Shown piece after piece: positions 1 to 7,545 of a DNA stretch of 64,000 nt. A program made the position numbers and the translations under genes. Where the stretch lies: NCBI GenBank assembly GCA_902779125.1, contig CACZAC010000003.1, positions 62,001-126,000 of the forward strand. The letters are read 5' to 3'. Each line of letters starts with the position of its first letter. The stretch's first letter is position 1. This stretch comes from an uncultured Bacteroidales bacterium. GTDB taxonomy: Bacteria > Bacteroidota > Bacteroidia > Bacteroidales > Muribaculaceae. Under the pieces are notes generated by a model. It ran no database searches. It had not been told where the DNA came from and saw nothing but the letters and a program-made list of their open reading frames with translations.

Positions 1-652
1 AACCCAATGACTTATAATATTTGGTCACCAGTTTAACCGCCTTTTTCTCCACCCTCTTTTTCTCTTGAGCATCGGTTTGCCTGGCTTGCTCCTCTGCTAC
101 TTCATTCTTTTCATGATAATTGTCAATATAGTCAAGTACCCTAGCAATATATTTTTTGACTGAAGGGATGTGCATATATTTGTTCGGATACCAGATATTA
201 GCTTGACCAATGAAACCAGGTTCATGAGGGACGGCCATGTCGCGGTTTCGGTAGCATTGGGGAATGAGTGTGCAGTCGGATACTTTGGCACGGACATTAT
301 AAGCATAACTCTTTCTTAACTCATTTTTGGATTCTCGCAATTCTCGATATACCGTCGCGTTCTTATACCATCCTACAATACGGCGACCTCCATTTTTAGG
401 ATGAGTAGCTACCCAGACGACCAAAACACCGTCTAACCTATCGGCAACACCTGGACAATCTTGGTCAATTGCTTGCAGGTTAAGCGCCCCTCTAGAACGT
501 ACATAACCGTAGTATATACCATTGATCGGCATGAAATTATAGATTTCATGCTTCCTTTTTGCTGGATGAGATCCCCCACGACGTATGGGATCATAATCTT
601 GATTCCCCTGGTAATATTTCATCCAGCCTATGTTTGCGAATAGAATCTTCAT
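1..652 (-). CDS. Unrecognised protein beside the type I RM genes, 3' end cut by window edge
   Basis: An open frame runs from an ATG at 652 to the window edge without a stop, giving at least 217 residues; the C-terminus is missing. I do not recognise the family with confidence. Visible features are a tryptophan- and glycine-rich N-terminal half (ANIGWMKYY near the start, HEIYNF near 40, GRRIVGWYKNATVYR near 100), an aromatic-rich middle, and from about residue 180 a highly charged helical stretch (EEQARQTDAQEKKRVEKKA) that looks like a linker to a further domain outside the window. No signal peptide or membrane segment is seen. It lies 53 nt downstream of hsdS on the same strand, so a role linked to restriction or defence is possible by position only. 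The compact aromatic N-terminal part could be a PUA/EVE-like reader fold, but this is speculation. Confidence 0.75.
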   Translation of the reverse strand, partial: MKILFANIGWMKYYQGNQDYDPIRRGGSHPAKRKHEIYNFMPINGIYYGYVRSRGALNLQAIDQDCPGVADRLDGVLVVWVATHPKNGGRRIVGWYKNATVYRELRESKNELRKSYAYNVRAKVSDCTLIPQCYRNRDMAVPHEPGFIGQANIWYPNKYMHIPSVKKYIARVLDYIDNYHEKNEVAEEQARQTDAQEKKRVEKKAVKLVTKYYKSLG

Positions 653-678
653 ATTTCTCACGTTTTAATTGTGCAACT

Positions 679-711
679 AAACTCCTAACTCCAAACTCCT
701 AACTTCTAACT
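679..711. repeat. Two 12-nt direct repeats (14-nt period) after hsdS
   Basis: AAACTCCTAACT occurs twice, at 679-690 and 693-704, followed by a partial third unit TCTAACT ending at 711. The array covers the hsdS stop codon and the gap to the next gene. Its 14-nt period is shared by two other intergenic arrays in this window. Confidence 0.8.
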
Positions 712-1971
712 GGGAAAAACTTGTTTTTTGCCGGTGACGTATTCGTAGATGAGGGATTTCTTGTATTGTTTTAAATCCTCAATCTTTTGCTGCTTGAGGG
801 CTATCAGTGCGTCAATGTCGGCACACTTGCGGTCCAAATAATCCGCTATCTCCCGCTGCTCCGATAGTGGAGGAACTGGAAGCCATAACTGTTTTATCGT
901 CTTTTGACTTATATTCGGTTGCCCACCACCCACAGCTTTATAAATAAGATAGTCCTGTACCGATTTTAAAGTATAAAAAGCAAATTTGAGTTCAAGACTT
1001 GTTTCGCTTAAAACGCAACATGCTTGATTTACACATCCATCAATATGTGAGATTGAAATATTACCCACTGATGCACCATACATCGCGATAATGATAAAAG
1101 GTGCTTGATAAATGTATAGGGCTGAATACTTTTTTAAAGTTTCATCATTGATTCTATTAGAAACTTCGAATAAATCACCTCCATTAATATCACCTGATTG
1201 AATCCAGTTTATACTGCCATCATAAGCACTATCATCAGATGAACTTGGAGTGGTACCACTGCCTATAGTTTTGAATACTCTTGACACTTTATCTTGTTCC
1301 CAGTGGGTGGGGATTTGGCCTATCCAGTCGATGTTGGAGGGCTTCATGGGGGCTGTGGGGTTAAGGCCCTTGGTGACGGCCTCGGTGATGACCGATTGCT
1401 TATAGGCTTTTAACTCCTCTATCACCTGCTCTTGCAAAGACACCATCTCGTCCACCTCACCACATTTCCTGTCGATTATTTCAGCGATTGCTTTCTGTTC
1501 TTCAATAGGAGGAAGGAGAAAGTCTAATTCTGATATCTTGTTCCACTTCAGGTCACAACTTCTTTCTCTAATGCCAGTTGAAAGAGCCAAGAAAACATTG
1601 TTATAAGCAAGGGTTCTCAAATAAAAAATGAGATACCTGGAATTATGGTTATTCTTAGGGGTGCAAACAACAAGGACTGGTGAACCTTTACCTGTAGATT
1701 TGGAAACACCCATAGCACCAGCAAAGCCATCCATTCCATGAATCACAATATCACCTTCGTTTATGCCTTGATAACCAATCTCTTTATCCGACATTGTAAA
1801 GCCTTCTGTCCGTCGTAATGACCGTAAAATGACTTCTCCATCTCTGAAGCAGGTAATAACCTCATCATTATCCCTAACAGGTCTTTTTTTCAAATCAAGG
1901 ACTCTCTTTCCCCTTTCGATTATCCAATTATCTGGTACATAAGGAGCCCATGGTATGTTGGTCTTTTTCAT
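706..1971 (-). CDS. hsdS: Type I restriction-modification specificity subunit HsdS
   Basis: HsdS gives a type I restriction-modification complex its DNA target. The 421-residue protein has the usual two half-sites. Target recognition domain 1 spans about residues 1-160 and is followed by a conserved helix (EEQKAIAEIIDRKCGEVDE through ELKAYKQSVITEAVTKG). Domain 2 starts at the SNIDWIGQIPTHWE motif near residue 212 and ends with a second helix (SEQREIADYLDRKCADIDA, DLKQYKKSLIYEYVTGK). The two helices are internal repeats that pair to space the half-sites. The start lies only 2 nt after the hsdM stop, so the genes are co-transcribed and probably coupled. The recognition domains are AT-rich (a 60-nt sample at 1081 is about one third G+C) while hsdM is GC-rich, a pattern typical of exchange of recognition domains. 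The sequence specificity cannot be read from the protein. Confidence 0.95.
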   Translation of the reverse strand: MKKTNIPWAPYVPDNWIIERGKRVLDLKKRPVRDNDEVITCFRDGEVILRSLRRTEGFTMSDKEIGYQGINEGDIVIHGMDGFAGAMGVSKSTGKGSPVLVVCTPKNNHNSRYLIFYLRTLAYNNVFLALSTGIRERSCDLKWNKISELDFLLPPIEEQKAIAEIIDRKCGEVDEMVSLQEQVIEELKAYKQSVITEAVTKGLNPTAPMKPSNIDWIGQIPTHWEQDKVSRVFKTIGSGTTPSSSDDSAYDGSINWIQSGDINGGDLFEVSNRINDETLKKYSALYIYQAPFIIIAMYGASVGNISISHIDGCVNQACCVLSETSLELKFAFYTLKSVQDYLIYKAVGGGQPNISQKTIKQLWLPVPPLSEQREIADYLDRKCADIDALIALKQQKIEDLKQYKKSLIYEYVTGKKQVFPS

Positions 1972-1973
1972 CG

Positions 1974-3740
1974 TTATCGTCCCAAGATTTTAGCCATTAA
2001 TTCCTGTTCTTGTTGCTCCAGCTGCTGCAGATGGGCGAAGATGTCCTCGCTCTTGCGTGGGGCGACGTACTTGTAGAACTCGCGGGTAAAGGGGATTTCA
2101 TAACCCACCTTGCTCTTTTTCTCGTCAATCCAGGCGTCTGGGTTATAGGGCAGCACATTGCGCGCCATGTAGTCGTCGATGTCCTGTTTGCAGGGTATGA
2201 CCTCCGTGTCGCGCTTGGCGGTGTCGGGCTGCGGCTTGCCGCGCTTGAGCGCCAGGGTGCCGTCGGGGTTATAGAGGGGCGTCTCGACCACGACCTTGGT
2301 GAACTTGAAGTCCTCGTTGTCCTTGAGGCGCGCCTCGACGGTGAGGTCGCCGTCGGTATAGACGCCGTCGGCAAAGGCACTATAGGCGCGCGTAATCAGG
2401 TCGACACAGGCGTCGGTAAACTCGTTGCGCTTGTTGCCCAGCGACTTGCGCCGCTTCTCGAAGCACTTGCTGGCATCGATGAGCAGCACCTTGCCCATGC
2501 GCTCGGGCGCCTTGTCCTTGGTGACGAGCCACACATAGGTGGCGATGCCGGTGTTATAGAACAGGTCGTTGGGCATCTGCACAATCGCCTCGAGCCAGTC
2601 GTTCTCGAGCAGATAGCCGCGGATGTTGCTCTCGCCACTGCCAGCGTCGCCCTTGAACAGCGGGGAGCCGTTCTGGATAATCGCCATGCGGCCCGTGTCC
2701 TTGAGTTTGGCGATGCCGTTGAGCATGAACAGCTGCTGGCTGTCGCCAATGGCGGGCAAGCCCGGGGCAAAGCGCCCTGCCTCGCCCAGCTTGTGCTCGG
2801 CCTCGACGGCTGCCTTCTCGTTCTTCCACTCGATGCCGAAGGGCGGGTTGCTGATGATGTAGTCGAAGGTGAAACCGCCGAACTTGTCGTCGCTCAGGGT
2901 GTTGCCCTTCTTCATGTTCTCGGCATTGCCGCCCTTGATGAGCATGTTGGCCTTGGCGATGGCATAGGTCTGGGCGTTCAGTTCCTGGCCGAACTCGGTG
3001 ATGTGGGCGTCGGGGTCAATCTCGATGAGTTTCTCGCTCAGGCAGTCCAGCATCTGGCTCGTGCCCATCGCCATGTCATAGATGGTGGTCGTCACGCCCT
3101 CGCGGCGCATCTGCTCGCGGTCGGGGGCGACGAGCAACTCTGCCATCAGGTAGATGATGTCGCGCGCCGTGAAGTGGGCTCCGGCATGCTCGTCGTAGCT
3201 CTCGCTGAACTTCCTCACCAGTTCCTCAAAGATGTATCCCATGTCCACCGCGGTGACGGCATCCAAGCCCATGTAGGCTTTCTTGCTGCTGAACTCCTGC
3301 ACCACGTTATAGAGCACGCCGTTGTCGTCCATCTTGGAGATTTCCTTGTCGAAGTCGAAATTCTCGATGATGTCGATGACGTTCGCCGAGAAATGGTTCA
3401 GGTAGCTGCGCAGGTTGTCGGCAATGTTCTCGGCATCGCCCAGCAGGCCCTCGAGGGTGAATCGGCTCGTGTTATAGAAATCATAGCCCGACGCCTTCTT
3501 CAGGAAACCGTCCTTGACGATGATGCCGCGCTCGTCGAGCTGGGCATTCATGTCGAGCACCGCCTGCTTGGTAGCGGCAAGCACATCGTTAAAACGCTTG
3601 ATGACACACATGGGCAAGATTACGTTGCCGTACTCGTGCGGCTTGTATACGCCCACAATCTTATCGGCAATCGCCCATATCAGGTTAGCCTTCTCCTGCA
3701 CATTGACTGCAGTCCGCTTGGCGAGTTCTTCGGTTGACAT
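1974..3740 (-). CDS. hsdM: Type I restriction-modification DNA methyltransferase HsdM
   Basis: HsdM is the N6-adenine methyltransferase subunit of a type I system and binds S-adenosylmethionine. The 588-residue protein has the helical HsdM N-terminal domain (about 10-165), then the catalytic domain, with motif IV NPPF at residues 298-301. Motif I, normally a D-P-x-C-G-T/S-G-G-type loop, reads YDMAMGTSQML at 221-231. The second loop glycine is serine and the proline and cysteine are methionines, which may be a subfamily trait. Coding DNA is much richer in G+C (about 62% in a 60-nt sample at 2401) than hsdS or the window as a whole, suggesting a different history from its partner. The gene starts the operon behind a good Bacteroidetes promoter. 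No hsdR is present in the window; it may lie beyond the left edge or be absent. Confidence 0.95.
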   Translation of the reverse strand: MSTEELAKRTAVNVQEKANLIWAIADKIVGVYKPHEYGNVILPMCVIKRFNDVLAATKQAVLDMNAQLDERGIIVKDGFLKKASGYDFYNTSRFTLEGLLGDAENIADNLRSYLNHFSANVIDIIENFDFDKEISKMDDNGVLYNVVQEFSSKKAYMGLDAVTAVDMGYIFEELVRKFSESYDEHAGAHFTARDIIYLMAELLVAPDREQMRREGVTTTIYDMAMGTSQMLDCLSEKLIEIDPDAHITEFGQELNAQTYAIAKANMLIKGGNAENMKKGNTLSDDKFGGFTFDYIISNPPFGIEWKNEKAAVEAEHKLGEAGRFAPGLPAIGDSQQLFMLNGIAKLKDTGRMAIIQNGSPLFKGDAGSGESNIRGYLLENDWLEAIVQMPNDLFYNTGIATYVWLVTKDKAPERMGKVLLIDASKCFEKRRKSLGNKRNEFTDACVDLITRAYSAFADGVYTDGDLTVEARLKDNEDFKFTKVVVETPLYNPDGTLALKRGKPQPDTAKRDTEVIPCKQDIDDYMARNVLPYNPDAWIDEKKSKVGYEIPFTREFYKYVAPRKSEDIFAHLQQLEQQEQELMAKILGR

Positions 3741-3774
3741 TCTACTATTTTTTGCGGTTTATGTTTATAACCTG

Positions 3775-3806
3775 CAAAGTTAATGAAAAATATCCATCCA
3801 GCCAAA
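3775..3806 (-). promoter_or_regulatory. Promoter of hsdM-hsdS
   Basis: On the minus strand TTTG (3803-3806), 20 nt, then TAACTTTG (3775-3782) fits the Bacteroidetes -33/-7 consensus TTTG-N19-21-TAnnTTTG. The predicted transcript starts about 30 nt before the hsdM ATG. Confidence 0.65.
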
Positions 3807-3842
3807 CCGAAATCTGTAGTATGCCGCATGAAATCAGTAACA

Positions 3843-3890
3843 ACTGCTTCCCGCTGCTTTTTGATATTGACACGAGCAGCGGGAAGCAGT
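3843..3890 (-). terminator. Perfect 16-bp hairpin downstream of the LRR operon
   Basis: The arms 3843-3858 and 3875-3890 (ACTGCTTCCCGCTGCT and its complement) pair perfectly around a 16-nt loop. It lies downstream of the three LRR genes and just upstream of the hsdM promoter, so the simplest role is a transcription terminator for the LRR operon. The U-tract is poor in both directions, so this is not certain. Confidence 0.5.
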
Positions 3891-4071
3891 AATTTTGCCG
3901 AGAGCGGGAGAAAAAATGCGTTTAGCTTTCATTAACGATTCCCCGCACCTCCCTTAAATATCTCACACACTCAAAACACCCTTGAAAATCAACGGAATGG
4001 AAAAAACATGGGAAAAATCCCGAATTGCCTTTTGGTAGCCACGGTCCTCCAAGGGGGGTGCAATCCAAGCT

Positions 4072-5772
4072 TCATCTGTTGCCCAGGAGGCGGTCGATGA
4101 GGGCGGTTATGTCGGCGATGGTGACTTTGCCGTCGAGATTCACGTCGCAATAGGCAGCGCGGTCGATTTCTCCTGCTATCAGTTGGTCGACGAGGGCAGC
4201 CACATCGCTGATTGCGATTGTGCCGTCACCATCAACATCGCCCACGTCCTCGATGGCGACGATGGTCTTGAAATTCTTCCACTCGTTGGCGGTGCGATAA
4301 GCCTCCAGCGATGCCTTGGGGACATAGAGGGGAGCGGTCATGTTTTGTGGTGAGGGGTCGAAACTGCTCCAGTAATCATGACAGCGAGGAGGAACGGGAG
4401 CCCAGCAGATGAGCACCTTGAGATTGACAAGGCCATCCAGAGCGAGATGTTCCAGTGAGTCAACATTGGCACCCAATTCAAGATACTCGATGTTTTCACA
4501 ATTGGCAACACCACAATTCTCGATCAATGTGACACCTGGTGCAGAATCCTTGCTACCGATAACCACTCTCTTCAACGAAGGACAGTACACATAGATATTC
4601 TTGAGCGACCGCACACCTCCAGGCAATATGCCTTCTTCCAAAGAAGGACATTCCCAGAACATAGCAGAACCTATATCGACAAGACTTTCACTGATGTGCA
4701 CCGACTTCAATGCCGAACACTTTGAGAAAACAGAATGGCCCATTACGGTGACGCTGTCAGGCATATTCAATGTCTCCAGTGAAGTACACTCATAGAAAGC
4801 ACGGGCACCTATCGTTTTGAGGCGGCTGCCTTCCTCAAAATTAACGGTTATGAGGCCTGAGGCTTGAAGAAAAGCCTGTTCGTCAATGTAGGAAACATTA
4901 CGCGGTATGGTTACTTCAGCCAGTTTTTTGCAATTCCAGAATGTGCTGTTCATGAGGGAATCAAGACTGGCAGGCAGATGCACACTCTCCAGATTGGTAC
5001 AGCTGCCAAAGACTGTAACGCCCATGTGGGTTACACCATCGGGGATGTAAACAGATTTTATTTTCGTGTTACCACGAAGTATGTTCATGCCTATCCATCT
5101 GAGCGATTCCGGGAAATTGACCTCTGCAAGCGAGTTATTATCAGCAAAACAATAATCCTCAATCACAGCAACCGGACTTGGGACATCAAAGGTCGATGCC
5201 GTGGCTGCAGGTGGATAAAAGCAAAGCTTCGACATATCCTTACTATAAAGGACGCCGTCCACAGCCTTGAAGTGGCGACTCAGGGAACTGCAAGTAAAAT
5301 ATTTCAATCCGCGGCATCCCCAAAATGCACGATAATGAATATTGGCAACATTACGGGGCACATCAAAGATAGTGAATGAACTACAGTTCTGGAACGCATA
5401 CATTTCAATAGAAACCAAGGAATTGGGCAAATCGACATCCTCGAGAATTGTGCACCCCGAAAAGGCGCTCGTGCCGATTTCTGTAACACCCTCGGAAATA
5501 TCAATCAAGGTCAATTCATTACAACCCGAGAAAGCGCCTTTGCCAATGCGAGTCACACGATAGGTAATGCCGTCTTGAACTACAGTGGCAGGAATGATGA
5601 TTTCACCAACATACTTGACGGAATCCAGTTTGGTCACTTCCACTTCACTCTCACCAATAACATTGTAGGCGATGTTGTCCGCCATGAAGTCGGCTGCGGC
5701 AGCCGTGAACAAAGATGCCGTCAATAGCAAGAGTGCATATAGCTTAACAAATGATTTTGTTGTCGTTTTCAT
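4072..5772 (-). CDS. Secreted BspA-type leucine-rich-repeat protein with dockerin-like C-terminus (copy 1)
   Basis: The 566-residue protein has a signal peptide (MKTTTKSFVKLYALLLLTAS, then an alanine-rich cleavage region near residue 27). A long array of BspA/LRR_5 repeats follows, about residues 70-430, with the repeating pattern I-G-x-x-A-F-x-x-C-x-x-L and I-P-x-x-V. Then come the BspA linker motif PLYVPKASLEAYR and a C-terminal dockerin-like module of two calcium-loop repeats (DVDGDGTIAISDV and DVNLDGKVTIADI) with amphipathic helices. Such surface or secreted LRR proteins are known or suspected adhesins and binding proteins in Bacteroidetes; no enzyme motif is seen. It is the last gene of a three-gene tandem, 39 nt after copy 2. 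A 97-nt stretch near its 3' end is identical to copy 2. Ligand and cell attachment are unknown. Confidence 0.9.
   Translation of the reverse strand: MKTTTKSFVKLYALLLLTASLFTAAAADFMADNIAYNVIGESEVEVTKLDSVKYVGEIIIPATVVQDGITYRVTRIGKGAFSGCNELTLIDISEGVTEIGTSAFSGCTILEDVDLPNSLVSIEMYAFQNCSSFTIFDVPRNVANIHYRAFWGCRGLKYFTCSSLSRHFKAVDGVLYSKDMSKLCFYPPAATASTFDVPSPVAVIEDYCFADNNSLAEVNFPESLRWIGMNILRGNTKIKSVYIPDGVTHMGVTVFGSCTNLESVHLPASLDSLMNSTFWNCKKLAEVTIPRNVSYIDEQAFLQASGLITVNFEEGSRLKTIGARAFYECTSLETLNMPDSVTVMGHSVFSKCSALKSVHISESLVDIGSAMFWECPSLEEGILPGGVRSLKNIYVYCPSLKRVVIGSKDSAPGVTLIENCGVANCENIEYLELGANVDSLEHLALDGLVNLKVLICWAPVPPRCHDYWSSFDPSPQNMTAPLYVPKASLEAYRTANEWKNFKTIVAIEDVGDVDGDGTIAISDVAALVDQLIAGEIDRAAYCDVNLDGKVTIADITALIDRLLGNR
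4247..4343. repeat. 97-nt segment identical to 5987-6083
   Basis: The segment encodes the linker just before the dockerin module in LRR copy 1 and matches copy 2 base for base, while the upstream LRR-coding parts are clearly diverged. This suggests recent duplication or gene conversion. Confidence 0.85.
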
Positions 5773-5811
5773 TGTTATGACTTGTTTGCGGTAAATTATT
5801 ATCTCGTTCCA

Positions 5812-7515
5812 TCAATTCCCGTTAAGGAGTTGGTCGATGAGGGCGGTTATGTCGGCAATGGTGACTTTGCCGTCGAGATTGATGTCGCAATAGGCAGCGC
5901 GGTCGATTTCTCCTGCTATCAATTGGTCAACGAGGGCCGCCACGTCGCCAATTGCGATGTTGCCGTCGCCATCAACATCGCCCACATCCTCGATGGCGAC
6001 GATGGTCTTGAAATTCTTCCACTCGTTGGCGGTGCGATAAGCCTCCAGCGATGCCTTGGGGACATAGAGGGGAGCGGTCATGTCTTGTGGAGACGGGGAG
6101 AAGCATCGCCAGTAACCATCACAGCGAGGAGGAACGGGAGCCCAGCAGATAAGCACCTTGAGATTGATCAGGTCAACCAGAGCAAGATGCTCCAGCGAGT
6201 CAACATTGGCACCCAATTCAAGATACTCAATATTTTCACAATCGACTATACCACAATTCTTAATCAATGTGACGCCTGGCGCTGAATCCTTGCTACCGAT
6301 TTGCAATCGCTTCAAACCTGTACAACGGGAAAAAGCATTGTGAACACTTGTGACACCACCGGGAATATATCCTTCTTTCAATGACGGACAATAGCAAAAG
6401 GCCGAAAGGCCTAAACTCGTGAGACCTTCACTCATGTGAATAGACTTTAAGGAATCGCATCTATAGAATGCTTGGTTACCTATCGTCTTGACAGTGTTGG
6501 GCATATCAAGAGATTCCAAGTAATAACATTCATCGAAAGCATCTCTGTCTATTGTCTCAAGACAACTACCCTCCTCGAAGGTCACCGTTCTCACGCCTGA
6601 TTGATAAAAGACAAATGTGCCAATGAATTTCACATTGCGTGGGATGACGACCTCGGTCAATTTTTCACACTGCATGAAAGTGCTATTTTGGAGAGAATCG
6701 AGGCCCGCAGGCAGGTGTACACTGGTCAGATTGGAGCATCCGCCAAACACGGTAACACCCATGTGTGTCACGCCGTCGGGGATGTAAGCCGTTTCAATTC
6801 CCATACAATCTCTGAAGATGTTCATGTCAATCCAACGGAGAGTTTCGGGAAAATTCACCTGGGTCAGAGTCTGGCAGCCACAGAAACAATACTCATGAAT
6901 CCGCGTTACCGGGCTAGGCACATCAAAGGTTGTTTCACCTGAGGCAAGAGGATAGTAGTACAACTCTGTCATGTCCTTGGAATAAAGCACACCGTCAACA
7001 GCCTTGAAGTGCTGGCTCATAGCACTGCATGAGAAGAACTTTATTTTGCTGCAACCGATTAATGCCCTATCGCCAAATTTCGCAAGATTACGAGGGACAT
7101 GAAAGGTTGTGAATGCCGTACAGCCGTAGAAGCCATATCTTTCAATTGACACAAGTGAATTAGGCAACTCGACATTCTGGAGATTACTGCTATAGGCAAA
7201 AGCATTCTCACCGATAGTGGTGATGCCCTCGGGGATGTCGACCAGAGTCATGTCATCACAATTGTAAAAAGCCCTGTCACCAATGCGTGTGACACGATAA
7301 GTCACGCCATCATTAACGACCGTTGAGGGAATGAACACCTCACCGGCATACTGGTCCGTTTCACGACTGGTAACTTCCACCTCATCGTCACCGATATAAT
7401 TGTAACATATACCGTTGGACTCAAAGTCGGCTGCCGATACCTGAAACAGGCTGGACATCATGAGCAAAGCCGACACACAAAATTTTGTCATTGAATTTCT
7501 TGTCATTTTCTTCAT
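5812..7515 (-). CDS. Secreted BspA-type leucine-rich-repeat protein with dockerin-like C-terminus (copy 2)
   Basis: The 567-residue protein is a paralogue of its two neighbours with the same order of parts: signal peptide (hydrophobic core FCVSALLMMSSLFQVSA), a short N-terminal strand region, LRR_5 repeats over about residues 70-430, the linker PLYVPKASLEAYR, and two calcium-loop repeats (DVDGDGNIAIGDV and DINLDGKVTIADI). It shares the unusual CWAPVPP segment before the linker with both neighbours. The repeat region differs from copy 1 at many exposed positions while the C-terminal part is nearly the same, so binding faces may be diversifying on a fixed scaffold (inference). The start is the first ATG, 30 nt after the copy 3 stop. 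A surface or secreted binding protein is the likely role; the ligand is unknown. Confidence 0.9.
   Translation of the reverse strand: MKKMTRNSMTKFCVSALLMMSSLFQVSAADFESNGICYNYIGDDEVEVTSRETDQYAGEVFIPSTVVNDGVTYRVTRIGDRAFYNCDDMTLVDIPEGITTIGENAFAYSSNLQNVELPNSLVSIERYGFYGCTAFTTFHVPRNLAKFGDRALIGCSKIKFFSCSAMSQHFKAVDGVLYSKDMTELYYYPLASGETTFDVPSPVTRIHEYCFCGCQTLTQVNFPETLRWIDMNIFRDCMGIETAYIPDGVTHMGVTVFGGCSNLTSVHLPAGLDSLQNSTFMQCEKLTEVVIPRNVKFIGTFVFYQSGVRTVTFEEGSCLETIDRDAFDECYYLESLDMPNTVKTIGNQAFYRCDSLKSIHMSEGLTSLGLSAFCYCPSLKEGYIPGGVTSVHNAFSRCTGLKRLQIGSKDSAPGVTLIKNCGIVDCENIEYLELGANVDSLEHLALVDLINLKVLICWAPVPPRCDGYWRCFSPSPQDMTAPLYVPKASLEAYRTANEWKNFKTIVAIEDVGDVDGDGNIAIGDVAALVDQLIAGEIDRAAYCDINLDGKVTIADITALIDQLLNGN
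5987..6083. repeat. 97-nt segment identical to 4247-4343
   Basis: This is the partner of the identical segment in LRR copy 1, at an offset of 1740 nt, close to the gene repeat length. Confidence 0.85.
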
Positions 7516-7545
7516 TTCATTATTCAGGTTGTTATCATTAACACG

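Larger units (their letters stand above)
3741..4071. other. Intergenic region between the LRR operon and hsdM
   Basis: This 331-nt gap holds the hsdM promoter and a perfect 16-bp inverted repeat. The part from about 3900 to 4071 shows no open frame, no promoter match and no clear hairpin. Confidence 0.7.

Noticed and set aside
97..306. Short minus-strand frame at the left edge
   Set aside because: It overlaps in another frame the longer partial gene, which is open for 217 codons to the window edge.
2010..3737. 575-codon open frame antisense to nearly all of hsdM
   Set aside because: It mirrors the GC-rich codon pattern of hsdM; the antisense protein has no recognisable domain and hsdM is clearly real.
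3843..3890. Invertible promoter or shufflon site beside hsdMS
   Set aside because: The two arms are only 16 nt apart and no second recognition half or recombinase gene is nearby.
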